From positions 1-64,000 of the forward strand of contig NZ_JANIAA010000005.1 of the NCBI RefSeq assembly GCF_024505145.1: a DNA stretch of 64,000 nt, given 5' to 3'. This stretch comes from Streptomyces rugosispiralis. GTDB lineage: Bacteria > Actinomycetota > Actinomycetes > Streptomycetales > Streptomycetaceae. Below, one piece after another: positions 31,145-39,031 of the stretch. The notes beneath the pieces are model-generated. The model was not told where the DNA came from. It was given only the letters and a program-made list of their open reading frames with translations, and did not search any database. Every line of letters starts with the position of its first letter. The stretch's first letter is position 1. Both the position numbers and the translations under genes were made by a program.

Positions 31145-31729
31145 TCAGACGGTGGGCACGTACTTGTACCCCACCCGCCGCACCGTCACGATCGTCCCCC
31201 GGTGCTCGGGGCCCATCTTGCGGCGCAGCCGGGCCACATGGACATCGACGGTCCGGCCGTCGCCGACATGGCCGTATCCCCACACCGTGGTCACCAGCTG
31301 ATCGCGGGTGTGCACCCGGTGCGGATGGGCGACGAGATGGGTCAGCAGCTCGAACTCGAGGTACGTCAGATCCAGCGGCCGCCCGGCGACCTCGGCGGTG
31401 CGCTGGTCGGGGTCGATCCGTATCAGCTCGTCACCCGACGTCGCCGGAACCGCCTCCGGGGGCGGCCCCGCCGCCTCGGGGCGCTGCCGGTCGGCCGGGA
31501 CCAGCACCAGATAGCCGACCATCGGCGGATGGCCGGGGAGCGCGGGCACGGTGTGCGGGGGAGCGGGCAGCCAGGTGGCGCCGGGGTGCAGCAGATCGGC
31601 GACCGGTGGCACCTCGTCCGGTGCGACGGCTCGCAGCCGCTGGCGGGCAGGTGGGACGGTCGGGCTGGACGGGGCCGCCGGAGCGGAGGCAGGGGCGGAG
31701 GCGGACGACAGGCCACGGAGGTTCGTCAT
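31145..31729 (-). CDS. Orphan winged-helix regulator (OmpR/PhoB C-terminal type)
   Basis: A 194-residue protein. The C-terminal about 95 residues are a complete Trans_reg_C winged helix: LTYLEFELLTHLVAHPHRVH, TVWGYGHVGDGRTVDVHVARLRRKM (cited in parts), and TVRRVGYKYVP. The N-terminal about 95 residues are Ala/Pro-rich with one short strand (PMVGYLVLVPADR) and lack the phospho-accepting Asp of a receiver domain. It is therefore an atypical, probably phosphorylation-independent regulator. A small ORF lies 72 bp upstream on the same strand. Confidence 0.88.
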   Translation of the reverse strand: MTNLRGLSSASAPASAPAAPSSPTVPPARQRLRAVAPDEVPPVADLLHPGATWLPAPPHTVPALPGHPPMVGYLVLVPADRQRPEAAGPPPEAVPATSGDELIRIDPDQRTAEVAGRPLDLTYLEFELLTHLVAHPHRVHTRDQLVTTVWGYGHVGDGRTVDVHVARLRRKMGPEHRGTIVTVRRVGYKYVPTV

Positions 31730-31801
31730 GAGGTCAGCTCTTTCGCGCGAGAGGGCGTCAGTGGACGTCGTGCGCGCGGGCTGGGCGGCCGGGCGGAGAG
31801 G

Positions 31802-31933
31802 TCAGCGGCCGAGCGAGCGGGCCCGCGCATCGGATGCGCGGCAACACTCGCGGTCGAAGTGGTGCGCCTGCCGGGACGGCCAGAACGGCTCGAGGTCGTA
31901 ACGACCCGTCGCGATGTCGTGGAGGCTGGCCAT
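31802..31933 (-). CDS. Candidate 43-residue protein
   Basis: An ATG at 31933 opens a short frame coding for MASLHDIATGRYDLEPF...HHFDRECCRA...LGR. Codons keep the GC-rich third-position bias of real genes here. The composition is not low-complexity: two Trp/Phe clusters, His-His-Phe and Cys-Cys. AGGG precedes the ATG by two bases only, which is poor spacing. It is directly upstream of the wHTH gene and may be a small regulatory or metal-binding protein. I do not recognise it with certainty; annotation pipelines may miss it. Confidence 0.45.
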   Translation of the reverse strand: MASLHDIATGRYDLEPFWPSRQAHHFDRECCRASDARARSLGR

Positions 31934-32066
31934 GGCCCTATTGAAGCAGATACCGGGCCCGGGGCGCTCGGCCGTTGACCGGGAAGAGGTGCGACGATGC
32001 CCCGGTAAGAGGCCCCGCGCGGAAAGCTCCAGGCCGCCGCGTACCCCCTGTGAGGAGCGCAAGCCC

Positions 32067-32438
32067 ATGCCGCATATCGTCGTCGAATACTCCGACACCC
32101 TGACCGACGCGTTCGACCGCCCCGGCTTCGGCGCCGCCCTGCACCCGGTGGTCGCCAAGACCGTCGACACGGCGGTGGCGGGCTGCAAGACCCGGTTCCG
32201 GCGGATAGCGGAGGCCCATCTCGCGGACGGCGCCGAGGACCTCGCCATGATCCACATCGAGGTGTCGATCCTGTCCGGGCGCGACGCGGAGACCAAGCGG
32301 GAGCTGTCCGCCGCGGTGGTGGAGGTGGCACGCGCCCATGTGGCGCCGGTGCCGGGGCTGACCGTGCAGACCACCGTCGACGTGCGGGATCTCGACCGGG
32401 ACTGCTACCAGAAGCACGAGGTGGTCCATCCCGCCTGA
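32067..32438 (+). CDS. 5-carboxymethyl-2-hydroxymuconate isomerase-like tautomerase
   Basis: A 123-residue protein starting MPHIVVEYSDTL. Removal of Met exposes Pro, the catalytic base of the tautomerase superfamily. The overall pattern (FRRIAEAHLADG, FIHIEVSILSGR-like segment MIHIEVSILSGR) fits the CHMI (HpaF) family of homoprotocatechuate degradation. No other genes of that pathway are nearby, so the substrate is uncertain. TGAGGAG lies about 12 bp upstream of ATG 32067. It is divergent from the small ORF and wHTH gene. Confidence 0.85.
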   Translation: MPHIVVEYSDTLTDAFDRPGFGAALHPVVAKTVDTAVAGCKTRFRRIAEAHLADGAEDLAMIHIEVSILSGRDAETKRELSAAVVEVARAHVAPVPGLTVQTTVDVRDLDRDCYQKHEVVHPA

Positions 32439-32571
32439 CGGAGACGCACGGTACACCTTTAAGTGCAAATCCGGCATCTACCTATATACCAAGTCGAGGC
32501 GCACAATGGGGGTGCGGTGTTCTTGCCGCACTGTGCGGTCAGACTTGCATGGATCGAAGGAGGCGAGTCGA

Positions 32572-33012
32572 ATGGCCGACGTCTCACGTGCGAGAGGCGA
32601 TATAACGGGCCACCCCGACGTGTCCGAGATGCGGGAGCGCTACGCACGCATGATGGACGCGCGGGACGTTGTCTTCCTCGACGGGCCGGTGCTTCTCGCC
32701 GGTCTGTACTTCGCCATCTCTCCCTGGGTGGTGCACTTCTCGGGCACCAGCCCCAACCTCATGGTCAACAACCTCGTCCTCGGTATCACCATCGCCCTGC
32801 TGGGGCTCGGCCTCACCACGGCGCCGAGGAGGATGTACAGCCTGTGCTGGGCCATGTCCGCGATCGGTGTATGGATGATCATTTCTCCCTGGGTGGTCGC
32901 CCGGGGCGCCGATGCCGGGATCATCGTGAACAATGTCGTCGTGGGTGCTGTCACCTGCCTGTTCGGCCTGATCGCAGCCGGCATGGTGATGCGGAAGGGC
33001 AGGGAAACCTGA
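32572..33012 (+). CDS. SPW-repeat membrane protein
   Basis: A 146-residue protein with four transmembrane helices arranged as two SPW units, FAISPWVVHFSG and MIISPWVVARGA, the signature of the SPW family (PF03779). AAGGAGG immediately upstream sets the start at ATG 32572. The N-terminal 45 residues are charged and cytoplasmic. The family function is unknown. The upstream gap has an AT-rich stretch near 32480-32495 that may hold the promoter. A terminator follows at 33050. Confidence 0.88.
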   Translation: MADVSRARGDITGHPDVSEMRERYARMMDARDVVFLDGPVLLAGLYFAISPWVVHFSGTSPNLMVNNLVLGITIALLGLGLTTAPRRMYSLCWAMSAIGVWMIISPWVVARGADAGIIVNNVVVGAVTCLFGLIAAGMVMRKGRET

Positions 33013-33049
33013 CCGGACGCTGAATCACCGAACCGTCTGGACAACGGCG

Positions 33050-33096
33050 AAGGCCGTCCACCGCATCCCCTTCGGGGCCGTGCGGCGGGCGGCCTT
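33050..33096. terminator. Hairpin terminator after SPW gene
   Basis: AAGGCCG (33050-33056) pairs with CGGCCTT (33090-33096); CCGCA pairs with TGCGG, and CCCC-TTC-GGGG forms the tip. It lies 38 bp past the SPW stop and before the convergent DUF2848 stop. Confidence 0.85.
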
Positions 33097-33153
33097 CGCG
33101 CGTTGCCCACGCTCTGGGGCGTCCATGCTCGGGCGCGGGCTCCTGCGCGGGTC

Positions 33154-33879
33154 TCAGCCGATCGGCTCGGGCAGCGGGACCACGTCGTAGGAGCATTCGA
33201 TGGTCCGGCCGGTGGCCGGGTCGCCCAGCTCCACCCGCCAGCGCCCGGCGAACTGGTCCACGCCCTCGGCCATCGGGATGGTGCCGGAGATCAGCACGGT
33301 GCCGGGCACCAGGTCGCCGCGTTCGCGCAGCACCTCGACCCAGTAGGCGGGCGGCAGCAGCTCGGCGAGGGTGCCGCTCTGCACCTCGGTCTCCTCACCG
33401 TCGTGAGTGACCCAGGCGCGGAGCGTCAGATCGTCGAGGCGGGGCGCCACATCGGACAGCCGCCAGGCGCGGGTGGCCAGCACATCGGGGGCCGCGTTCT
33501 TGCTCCAGGCCACGCCGTGGACCTCCAGCTCGCGGTCGGTGTGGTCGCAGGCCGCCGTCAGCAGCAGCTCCCCGTCCGCGGCCACGACCAGCGCCCACTC
33601 GGCCTCGCCCGAGGTGCGGGCGTGCTGGACGCTGACGCGGCCGGTCTGCTGGGCCAGGTAGGGGGCGACCGGGTAGAGGGCGGGTGTCACGGAGGGCGCG
33701 GGCACGCCCAGCTCGGCGAGCTCGGCCACATGGGCGGCCACATCCTCCTGGCTACGGCCCGCGTAGCCCGCGTTGAGCACCTGGACGACCTCCACATGGT
33801 GCAGGGATCCGTCGGGGAGTTCGAAGGTGAGCGAGGACGGGGCGGACTGAGCTGCGGGCTGCGACGGCTTCGTTGTCAT
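33154..33879 (-). CDS. DUF2848 protein
   Basis: A 241-residue protein matching DUF2848 in overall pattern: N-terminal FELPDGS...VLNAGYAGRSQEDVAAHVAELAELGVPAP (cited in parts), the central AEWALVVAADGELLLTAACDHTDRELE, and a C-terminal ISGTIPMAEGVDQFAG. The last resembles the turn in fumarylacetoacetate-hydrolase-like folds, to which this family is distantly related. It is divergent from the MFS gene, sharing a 262-bp region with the GCATAC/GTATAC operator. It is therefore probably part of the same catabolic set as the amidase and GntR regulator. The reaction is unknown. Confidence 0.85.
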   Translation of the reverse strand: MTTKPSQPAAQSAPSSLTFELPDGSLHHVEVVQVLNAGYAGRSQEDVAAHVAELAELGVPAPSVTPALYPVAPYLAQQTGRVSVQHARTSGEAEWALVVAADGELLLTAACDHTDRELEVHGVAWSKNAAPDVLATRAWRLSDVAPRLDDLTLRAWVTHDGEETEVQSGTLAELLPPAYWVEVLRERGDLVPGTVLISGTIPMAEGVDQFAGRWRVELGDPATGRTIECSYDVVPLPEPIG

Positions 33880-34025
33880 GGCTGCTGTGCTCTCCAGGGC
33901 GCGGTGGGGCGTGTGGGGGCGATCTGCGGTCTCTGCGCTTGCCGGGCGGTCACCCGCGGCCGCGGGTGACCGCGCTCTTCGCGGTTTCGAAGCGGTTAAC
34001 TTCCTCCGAAGGGGTTGCGCATACG

Positions 34026-34046
34026 CTTGGTATACAAGAAGTATGC
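34026..34046. promoter_or_regulatory. GntR operator candidate in the DUF2848-MFS promoter region
   Basis: Read on the complement, the site is GCATAC-N5-GTATAC followed by CAA, with an overlapping CTTG-N5-CAAG palindrome. The same arrangement (GCATAC-N5-GTATAC-NAA) stands before the GntR gene at 37766-37785. Sharing of such a long motif between the two promoters points to control by that GntR protein. Confidence 0.7.
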
Positions 34047-34141
34047 CGGAAGGTCGATCCGCGCAACCCCCACCCTTCGCATCGCCACGAAAACGCCACG
34101 TACCATCCCGTAAGCCTCATGCACCACCTCGAGGACGGAAA

Positions 34142-35497
34142 ATGCAGCCCACCGCATCGAGCGCACCGCCACCCCCGGCCGACCGGTCCGGGGTCCGCCG
34201 CGCCTTCGTCGCCAGCCTCACCGGCACCGCCCTGGAGTGGTACGACTTCGCCGTCTACTCCGCCGCCGCGGCACTGGTCTTCGGCGATCTCTTCTTCCCC
34301 TCCAAGGACCCCACCACCGGCACCCTGCTGGCGTTCTCCACCTACGCCGTCGGCTATGTCTCCCGGCCGCTGGGCGGCTTCGTCTTCGGGCGGCTCGGCG
34401 ATGTCATCGGCCGCAAGAAGGTGCTCATCGCGACGCTCGTGCTCATCGGCGGCGCCACACTGCTGATCGGGCTGCTGCCCACCTACGCCACGGTCGGCGT
34501 CGCGGCCCCGGCCGCGCTGGTGCTGCTGCGCTTCGCGCAGGGCGTCGGCGTCGGCGGTGAGTGGGGCGGCGCGGTGCTGCTGTCCAGCGAGTTCGGCGAT
34601 CCGCGGCGGCGTGGCTTCTACGCCTCCGCCGCCCAGGCCGGCCCGCCGGCGGGCAATCTGCTGGCCAACGGTGTCCTGGCCGCGCTGGGCGCGGCGCTGA
34701 CGGAGGACCAGTTCAACAGCTGGGGCTGGCGGGTGGCGTTCCTGCTCTCCGGACTCCTGGTGGTGTTCGGCCTGTGGATCCGCGCCAAGCTGGAGGAGAC
34801 CCCGGTCTTCAAGGCGATGGAGGCCGCGCAGGACCGCCCGGAGGCGCCGCTGCGCGAGGTGTTCACCACCCAGCCGAGGGCGCTGACCGCCGCGATCCTC
34901 AGCCGGGTCGCCCCCGATGTGCTGTACGCGATGTTCACCGTCTTCGTGCTCACCTACGCCACCGAGGAACTCGGCATGTCACGCGGCTCGGCGCTCACCG
35001 CCGTGCTGATCGGCTCCTCGCTGCAGATCGTGCTCATCCCGCTGGCCGGGGCGCTCTCGGACCGGGTCAACCGGCGGCTGCTGTACGGGGGCGCGGCGGT
35101 GGCCGCCGGGGTCTGGCCGTTCCTGTTCTTCCCGCTGGTCGCGGACGGCAGTTGGGCGCTGCTCACCCTCGGGGTCGTCGGCGCGCTGGTGATCCATTCG
35201 CTGATGTACGGGCCGCAGGCGGCCTTCATCGCCGAGCAGTTCTCCCCGCGGCTGCGCTACACCGGGTCCTCGCTCGCCTACACCCTCGCCGGGATCATCG
35301 GTGGCGCGATCGCGCCGCTGCTCTTCACCACGCTGCTCGGGGCCTATCACGCCTGGGTGCCGCTGGCCGTCTACATCGCGGTCACCGCCGCGGTCACGGT
35401 GGCGGGCCTCTGGCTGGGCCGGGACCCGTCCGCCGCACAGGAGGAGGAGCCGGAGCCGCTCCCCGTCGGCACCACCGCCTCCACGACCGTGTCCTGA
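34142..35497 (+). CDS. MFS transporter, metabolite:proton symporter type
   Basis: A 451-residue, 12-helix MFS protein of the MHS family. Key segments are GTALEWYDFAVYSAAAAL at the first helix, the loop 2-3 motif GGFVFGRLGDVIGRKK, and ALVLLRFAQGVGVGGEWGGAVL (cited in parts). This family imports organic acids such as shikimate, ketoglutarate or dicarboxylates. ATG 34142 follows GGACGGA. The neighbouring nitrilase, cupin and DUF2848 genes suggest it takes up the substrate of that pathway. Confidence 0.9.
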   Translation: MQPTASSAPPPPADRSGVRRAFVASLTGTALEWYDFAVYSAAAALVFGDLFFPSKDPTTGTLLAFSTYAVGYVSRPLGGFVFGRLGDVIGRKKVLIATLVLIGGATLLIGLLPTYATVGVAAPAALVLLRFAQGVGVGGEWGGAVLLSSEFGDPRRRGFYASAAQAGPPAGNLLANGVLAALGAALTEDQFNSWGWRVAFLLSGLLVVFGLWIRAKLEETPVFKAMEAAQDRPEAPLREVFTTQPRALTAAILSRVAPDVLYAMFTVFVLTYATEELGMSRGSALTAVLIGSSLQIVLIPLAGALSDRVNRRLLYGGAAVAAGVWPFLFFPLVADGSWALLTLGVVGALVIHSLMYGPQAAFIAEQFSPRLRYTGSSLAYTLAGIIGGAIAPLLFTTLLGAYHAWVPLAVYIAVTAAVTVAGLWLGRDPSAAQEEEPEPLPVGTTASTTVS

Positions 35498-35805
35498 CCG
35501 CCGTCCCGCCCTGCGCCCGTCCCCGTCCCCGTCCCGCGCCCGTTCCCGTCGCGCGCCCGTTCCCGTCCCGTCCCCGTCCCGCCTCGTGGAGCTGTAAAGC
35601 GGGCCGTACCGGGGAAGGGGCGGGATGGGACCGCGTACCCGCCGGGACCGCGTACCCCGTCAGGGCCACGTACCCCGCCGGGACCACGTGCCCACCGGGG
35701 CCGCATACTCCGCCGGGGCCACGAGCCCCGACCGCGCTCCGACCCTCCCGGCCGGGAAATACCGCATCCCGACCCTCCGACCAGGAAATGAGGCAAGCAC
35801 CCGCC
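35498..35805. other. MFS-nitrilase gap with simple repeats, no gene
   Basis: 308 bp. The first half is C-rich with repeated CCCGTTCCCGTCCC-like units (35510-35580). The second (35630-35740) has six or seven imperfect 20-24-bp units built on CGCCGGGACCACGTACCC. No frame looks coding and no strong hairpin is seen. The nitrilase gene may need its own promoter here or be read through from the MFS gene. Confidence 0.55.
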
Positions 35806-36615
35806 ATGCCCCTCCGCATCGCACTGAGCCAGATCACCACGGGCCCGGACCCGGCGTCGAACCTCGCCCTGCTGCGCGAGGAGACCCAGCGGGCGGCGGC
35901 TGCCGGGGCGCGTCTGGTCGCCTTCCCGGAGGCGGCCATGGCCTGCTTCGGCACCCGGCTCGGCCCCATCGCCGAACCCCTGGACGGTCCCTGGGCCACC
36001 GAGGTCCGGCAGATCGCGAAGGACGCCGGGCTGGTGGTCGTGGCCGGGATGTTCACCCCGGCGCCCGACGGCCGGGTGACCAACACCCTGCTGGCCACCG
36101 GCCCGGGGGTGGAGACCTCCTACGACAAGATCCATCTGTATGACGCCTTCGGCTTCGCCGAGTCCAAGACCGTGGCCCCGGGTTCCGAGGTGGTGACCTT
36201 CGACCTGGACGGCGTCCGGATCGGCCTGGCCACCTGCTACGACGTACGGTTCCCCGAGCTCTTCCGGGCCCACGCCGACGCGGGCGCGGTGCTCTCGCTG
36301 CTGCCCGCCTCCTGGGGCGCGGGGCCCGGTAAGCGCGAGCAGTGGGAGCTGCTGACCCGGGCGCGGGCGCTGGACGCCACCGTATGGCTGGCGGCCGTGG
36401 GCCAGGCCGACCCGGCGGCGTCCGGTGTGACCGCCGCGTCCTCCGCCCCCACCGGTATCGGCCACAGCGCCCTGATCGGCCCCGACGGCACCGTACGGGA
36501 GCGGCTGGACGCGGGGCCCGGACTGCTGGTGGGTGAGGTGGACACCGAGGAGGTCGCCGCGGTGCGCCGCACGGTGTCCGTCCTGGCCAACCGCAAGCTG
36601 GGCGGACAGTCATGA
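35806..36615 (+). CDS. Carbon-nitrogen hydrolase (nitrilase superfamily amidase)
   Basis: A 269-residue protein with the full Glu-Lys-Cys triad: Glu in VAFPEAAM (about residue 44), Lys in YDKIHLYDAFG (about 108) and Cys in ATCYDVRFPELF (about 143). A further Glu is in GKREQWELL. The closest look is omega-amidase/Nit2-like or N-carbamoyl-type amidases. ATG 35806 was chosen; ATG 35788 is in frame but the purine tract is too close to it. It overlaps the cupin gene by four bases, so the two are coupled. Confidence 0.9.
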   Translation: MPLRIALSQITTGPDPASNLALLREETQRAAAAGARLVAFPEAAMACFGTRLGPIAEPLDGPWATEVRQIAKDAGLVVVAGMFTPAPDGRVTNTLLATGPGVETSYDKIHLYDAFGFAESKTVAPGSEVVTFDLDGVRIGLATCYDVRFPELFRAHADAGAVLSLLPASWGAGPGKREQWELLTRARALDATVWLAAVGQADPAASGVTAASSAPTGIGHSALIGPDGTVRERLDAGPGLLVGEVDTEEVAAVRRTVSVLANRKLGGQS

Positions 36616-37007
36616 GCGGGGCCGGGCATACGGCCAAGAGCGGCACCGCCGGGGCCAAACCGGAGCTCGAGTTCCATCTGCCCTCCGCGCCCTGGCGGCG
36701 GCCGCCGGGCGCGGCCGTGGGGGTCGGCGAGCAGATCCTGGCCACGGACGGGAGCGGCACCCACACCACCGCCCTGGTGCGCTGGGAGCCGGGGACGGAC
36801 ACCTCCCCGTCCGGGGTGTCCCGCCACGACGGCTGGGAGGAGGTCTATCTCCTGGAGGGCAGCATGCGCGATCTGACCCTGGGGGAGACCTTCTCGCGCG
36901 GCTTCTACGCCTGCCGGCCGCCGGGGATGCCGCATGGCCCCTGGGTCTCCGAGGAGGGCGTCACCATGCTGGTGATCACCTATCCGGAGGCGGCACCCGG
37001 GCAGTAA
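36612..37007 (+). CDS. Cupin-domain protein
   Basis: A 131-residue protein. A ChrR-like cupin fold is suggested by TTALVRWEPGT, SRHDGWEEVYLLEGSM and ACRPPGMPHGPWVSEEG (His and Glu metal ligands visible). The ATG overlaps the nitrilase stop (ATGA at 36612-36615). Such small cupins can bind a metal and a pathway intermediate. After the stop, 37014-37110 is a run of GGGCGGTGGCTC-type direct repeats separating it from the convergent GntR gene. Confidence 0.85.
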   Translation: MSGAGHTAKSGTAGAKPELEFHLPSAPWRRPPGAAVGVGEQILATDGSGTHTTALVRWEPGTDTSPSGVSRHDGWEEVYLLEGSMRDLTLGETFSRGFYACRPPGMPHGPWVSEEGVTMLVITYPEAAPGQ

Positions 37008-37113
37008 CGCACCCGGCACCGGGCGGTGGCTCACGCTTGGGCGGTGGCTCGGCCCCGGGCGGTGAGCCCAGCCGTGGCTCGCCCCCGGGCGTGGCTCGCC
37101 CCCGGGCGGTGGC

Positions 37114-37746
37114 TCATCCGGCGAGCAGTACCTTCAGCGTCGACTCCAGATGGGCGCTGATCGCCGTGCGGGCCGCCTCCGGGTCCCCGGAGGCCACCGC
37201 GTCCAGGATCGCCCGGTGCTCACCGAGCACCTCCTCCTGGCGGCCGGTCTGGGTGTACAGGGCCACCACCCCGGCCCGGATCTGGCGGCTGCGCAGCCCG
37301 TCGTAGTGCCGGTTGAGGAGTTCATTGCCCACCGCGGCGATCATGGTCGCGTGGAAGAGGTGGTCCACGGCGATGAACTCCTTGGCCTGCTCCGGCCCCA
37401 TCAGCTCGCGCTGCCGCTCCAGCAGCTCGGTCAGCTTCGCGACCGGCACCGTGCCCGCCTCGATGGTCCGCTCGGCGGCGTGGCGCTCGACGATCCCGCG
37501 CAGCTCCATCAGCTCGGTGATCTCCCGGCCGGAGAGCGGGGCGATATGCGCACCCCGCTTGGGGACCAGCTGGACCAGATCCTCGGCCGCCAGCAGGAGC
37601 AGGGCCTCACGGATCGGGGTCCGGGAGATGCCGATCCGGTCGGCGATCTCCTGCTCGGTGAGGAACTTGCCCTGCATGTCGGGATCGGTCAGCACGGTCT
37701 CCTTGAGGAACGCGTACGCCTTTTCTCGTCCGGACTGCGCTGGCAC
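37114..37746 (-). CDS. GntR-family regulator (FadR/FCD subfamily)
   Basis: A 210-residue protein: winged HTH at about 10-70 (KFLTEQEIADRIGISRTPIREALLLL, cited in parts), then an all-helical FCD ligand domain with the metal His set (DHLFHATMIAAVGN, LGEHRAILDA). GTG 37746 was chosen, with GGGGG upstream; residues before it read into the operator. It faces the nitrilase/cupin genes and carries at 37766-37785 the same operator as the DUF2848-MFS promoter. It is thus the likely local repressor. Confidence 0.9.
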   Translation of the reverse strand: MPAQSGREKAYAFLKETVLTDPDMQGKFLTEQEIADRIGISRTPIREALLLLAAEDLVQLVPKRGAHIAPLSGREITELMELRGIVERHAAERTIEAGTVPVAKLTELLERQRELMGPEQAKEFIAVDHLFHATMIAAVGNELLNRHYDGLRSRQIRAGVVALYTQTGRQEEVLGEHRAILDAVASGDPEAARTAISAHLESTLKVLLAG

Positions 37747-37765
37747 TGGGCCCCCATGCTGCTTC

Positions 37766-37785
37766 GCATACAACTCGTATACGAA
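37766..37785. promoter_or_regulatory. GntR operator candidate before its own gene
   Basis: GCATAC-N5-GTATAC-GAA lies 20-39 bp upstream of the GTG at 37746, within an AT-rich patch. It matches the site at 34026-34046 in both half-sites, spacing and trailing AA, consistent with autoregulation. Confidence 0.7.
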
Positions 37786-37855
37786 AATTATCACGGACCG
37801 GTGGCAGCGCCGGGGAGGTTGGGTATCCAGCGGCCGTGGATGCCCCGGACTTCGC

Positions 37856-38911
37856 TCATCGCGCGCCCTCCTCGCCGCTCCGGCGGGCGTCCTCGTCCGC
37901 GACCAGGACCACCTTTCCGGCGACGGTGCCGGACTCGGCCAGCCGCATCGCCTTCGCGGCGTCGGAGAGCGGAATCCTCGCCGCCACCAGCGCGGTGAAC
38001 TCACCCTTCGCCATCAGCGCCAGCACCTGCCCCAGGTCGGCGCGGACCCGCCCCTGGAAGGCGGTCAGACGCCGCCGCCCGGCCCAGAGGTTGAAGAAGT
38101 GCGCCCGCCGTCCGTTCGGCAGCAGGTTCCACAGCGCCAGCCGGGCGAGCAGCTTGAGCACCGGGGCCCGGGATGAGCCGGGGACGTCCCGGGTGGCCGC
38201 CGTGCCGTAGGAGACCAGCGTGCCGCCGCGGGCGAGCAGCCGGAAGGAGTCCGCGATGCCCTCGCCGCCGATGTGGTCGAAGACCGCGTCGACCCCGCCC
38301 GGCGCCAACGCCCGCACCTGGGCGGGCAGGTCCGGGTCGCGGTAGTCGAGCGGGGTGGCGCCGAGCGTGTGCACCGTGTCGTGATGGCGGGGCGAGGCGG
38401 TGCCGATGACCTTGATGCCCGAGTGGCGGGCGAGCTGGACCAGGGTGCTGCCCACCCCGCCGTTGGCCCCATGGACCAGCACGGTCATGCCGGGGCGCAC
38501 CTTGGCCACGCGGTGGAGCATCTGCCAGGCCGTGATCCCGTTGACCACCACCGTCTCGGCCTCTCCCGCGTCCACCCCCTCGGGGACCTCCACCAGATCG
38601 CCCGCGTCGACGAGGGCGTGGCTGGCCCAGCCGCCGATCTTCGTGAGCGCCGCGAACCGGCGGCCGCGCAGGACCGGGTCCGCCCCGGGGCCGGTCGAGA
38701 CCACCGTGCCCACCAGGTCATAGCCGGGCACGAAGGGGAATGGCGGCTGGTCGTAGTACTTCCCGCGGCGCATCTGCTGCTCCGCGAAGGAGACCCCCGA
38801 CGCCTCGACGGCCACCAGCGCCTGCCCGGGACCGGGCTCGGGCAGCGGGCGGGTGCGGATCTCGAGCCCTTCGGGCTCCACCTGGCCCGGCAGAACGACT
38901 TCGGTGAGCAT
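37856..38911 (-). CDS. Zinc-independent medium-chain reductase (quinone-oxidoreductase-like)
   Basis: A 351-residue MDR protein with an N-terminal GroES-like domain (FPFVPGYDLVGTV) and Rossmann nucleotide site VLVHGANGGVGSTLVQLA (NADPH type: AnGGVG). The structural-zinc Cys cluster is absent, fitting quinone reductase or enoyl-reductase-like members. It is divergent from a TetR gene with a palindrome between, so it is the likely target of that repressor. Confidence 0.9.
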   Translation of the reverse strand: MLTEVVLPGQVEPEGLEIRTRPLPEPGPGQALVAVEASGVSFAEQQMRRGKYYDQPPFPFVPGYDLVGTVVSTGPGADPVLRGRRFAALTKIGGWASHALVDAGDLVEVPEGVDAGEAETVVVNGITAWQMLHRVAKVRPGMTVLVHGANGGVGSTLVQLARHSGIKVIGTASPRHHDTVHTLGATPLDYRDPDLPAQVRALAPGGVDAVFDHIGGEGIADSFRLLARGGTLVSYGTAATRDVPGSSRAPVLKLLARLALWNLLPNGRRAHFFNLWAGRRRLTAFQGRVRADLGQVLALMAKGEFTALVAARIPLSDAAKAMRLAESGTVAGKVVLVADEDARRSGEEGAR

Positions 38912-38950
38912 GGCTGACCTCGTTTCGGCGCGAGGAGTTCTCGCGGTTGT

Positions 38951-38986
38951 GAGAGCTTCTAACCAAACAATGAACCTGTTACTCTC
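38951..38986. promoter_or_regulatory. TetR operator candidate
   Basis: GAGAG...TAAC-N14-GTTA...CTCTC: two nested inverted-repeat pairs (38951-38955 with 38982-38986; 38960-38963 with 38978-38981), in an AT-rich core midway between the divergent reductase and TetR genes. Confidence 0.5.
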
Positions 38987-39031
38987 AAGGTGTCAAGTCC
39001 GAATTCGAAGACCCGCACGGGAGGCGCGTCC

